A DNA stretch of 5,801 nt, taken from the NCBI GenBank assembly GCA_012031335.1, contig JAAUTT010000336.1, forward strand, positions 1 to 5,801, written 5' to 3'. The notes beneath the pieces are model-generated. The model worked only from the letters and a program-made list of their open reading frames with translations. It was not told where the DNA came from and made no database searches. Below are positions 5,491 through 5,801 of the stretch, in pieces. The translations under genes and the position numbers were made by a program. The DNA comes from Bacteroidales bacterium (GTDB lineage Bacteria; Bacteroidota; Bacteroidia; Bacteroidales; JAAUTT01). Positions within the stretch are counted from its first letter, which is position 1. Each line of letters starts with the position of its first letter.

Positions 5491-5692
5491 CTTCGCGGTG
5501 GCCTTGGCCGGTGATTAGGAGTTGCTTTTCGCCTTTGCTGCTCCCGGGGGCGGTCATGACCATGCTGGCCGATTCGCGGGAAAAGAATACAGAGTCGGCA
5601 GGGATACCTTCAATTCTGGCAATTAGCTTGTCGTAACCGCCACTTTCGACCGATTTCCAGGGGAGGTATACCGAGGTTCCGCCGATGCCCAA
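5393..5692 (-). pseudogene. 5' fragment of cassette A (shared N-terminal segment)
   Basis: The reading is LGIGGTSVYLPWKSVESGGY, then YDKLIARIEGIPADSVFFSR, then QLLITGQGHREEDQLFAWYK, TTTGD, after which it leaves the family frame at the A7 run and ends as NQLAGRGSECGEL. The TTG at 5690-5692 is the first codon that could start, but AAAGG abuts it with no spacing, so I regard it as an internal Leu. The stretch is clearly GC-richer than the toxin and immunity genes, as expected for the conserved body of a polymorphic effector. I do not recognise a named domain in it; the copy in cassette B covers only from DQLF onward. Confidence 0.65.
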
Positions 5693-5723
5693 CCTTTATA
5701 TTATTAATTGTTCTTTTGTATTT

Positions 5724-5795
5724 AGCCGCGTAGCTGGTGTTCTATTTGTAGTAAATTAGCTGACAATAAACATGTAAGCCGCATAGCGGCGACCT
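5724..5795. repeat. Pair of REP-like palindromes upstream of cassette A
   Basis: The element at 5778-5790 is GCCGC-ATA-GCGGC, a perfect 5-bp stem with a 3-base loop. A second, degraded element begins AGCCGCGTAGC at 5724. Both are followed by similar tails (GGTGTTCTATT and GGCGACCTATT), so they look like two copies in the same orientation about 50 bases apart. This resembles the paired hairpins of REP/BIME-type dispersed repeats. They are the only GC-rich islands in otherwise AT-rich non-coding sequence. A transcription terminator is less likely because no T run follows the perfect stem. Whether it is dispersed in the genome cannot be seen here. Confidence 0.5.
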
Positions 5796-5801
5796 ATTAA
5801 T

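Larger units (their letters stand above)
3764..5695 (-). pseudogene. Effector cassette A as a whole: 5'-truncated, two frameshifts
   Basis: Three overlapping frames (ending at 5393, 4975 and 3764) join into one protein if one base is removed from the A7 run (T7, 5438-5444) and one base is added at 5009. The repaired protein would be about 640 residues: shared segment from LGIGGTSVYLPWKSV, zinc peptidase, acidic tract, linker, C39-like tip. The frame begins right after a TAA at 5696-5698, with only a TTG that has no spaced ribosome site and no signal peptide. It is thus a C-terminal fragment of a larger effector, whose head is missing and replaced by the REP-like intergenic sequence. It keeps about 200 bp more of the shared N-terminal segment than cassette B does. 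Confidence 0.8.

Noticed and set aside
5433..5636. Plus-strand open frame of 67 codons
   Set aside because: Antisense of the conserved segment of cassette A, opened by its high GC content.
5724..5795. Integron attC site
   Set aside because: There is no RYYYAAC core or matching arms; the simple short hairpins fit a REP-like repeat better.

Overview
The window looks like a piece of a Bacteroidota (Bacteroidetes) genome. It is AT-rich, and the proteins are typical of Bacteroidota accessory islands: exported effectors with a HEPGH...H plus NLMDY zinc-protease module, followed by small exported partner proteins. I cannot name the genus. Every credible gene is on the minus strand, so the window is best read from 5801 down to 1.

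Layout in transcription order. (1) 5696-5801 is non-coding and holds a pair of REP-like GCCGC/GCGGC palindromes. (2) 3764-5695 is effector cassette A, a 5'-truncated polymorphic-toxin gene: a shared N-terminal segment, a metzincin-like zinc peptidase, a conserved linker of about 120 residues, and a papain/C39-like cysteine peptidase tip. (3) 3101-3759 is its probable immunity gene, starting 4 bases after the toxin stop, with a signal peptide. (4) 2921-3100 is a short gap without a convincing gene. (5) 2253-2894 (original start probably 2920) is another small exported protein, best explained as an orphan immunity gene. (6) 515-2252 is effector cassette B: the same shared segment and zinc peptidase, a homologous linker, then a different tip, an M23 (lysostaphin-like) peptidase. 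(7) 534 down to the window edge is the exported immunity partner of B, overlapping the toxin end by 20 bases.

The two cassettes share a 698-bp direct repeat (1521-2218 and 4793-5490). DNA identity stops abruptly at the codons for the acidic EEEEEGELI stretch, and beyond it only protein-level similarity remains until the unrelated toxin tips. This is the arrangement expected of a reservoir of alternative toxin tips that recombine through a shared pre-toxin region. Both tips are predicted peptidases and all three small partners carry signal peptides, so the likely battlefield is the periplasm or cell surface.

The most striking feature is that nearly every gene is broken. I count ten lesions: eight single-base indels and two Tyr-to-TAA nonsense changes. 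Each is inferred by finding the reading frame that restores family motifs or similarity to the other copy. Yet most differences I checked between the copies around the zinc motif are silent. The lesions are therefore either recent decay of a silent array or consensus errors of an error-prone assembly. The sequence alone cannot decide this.
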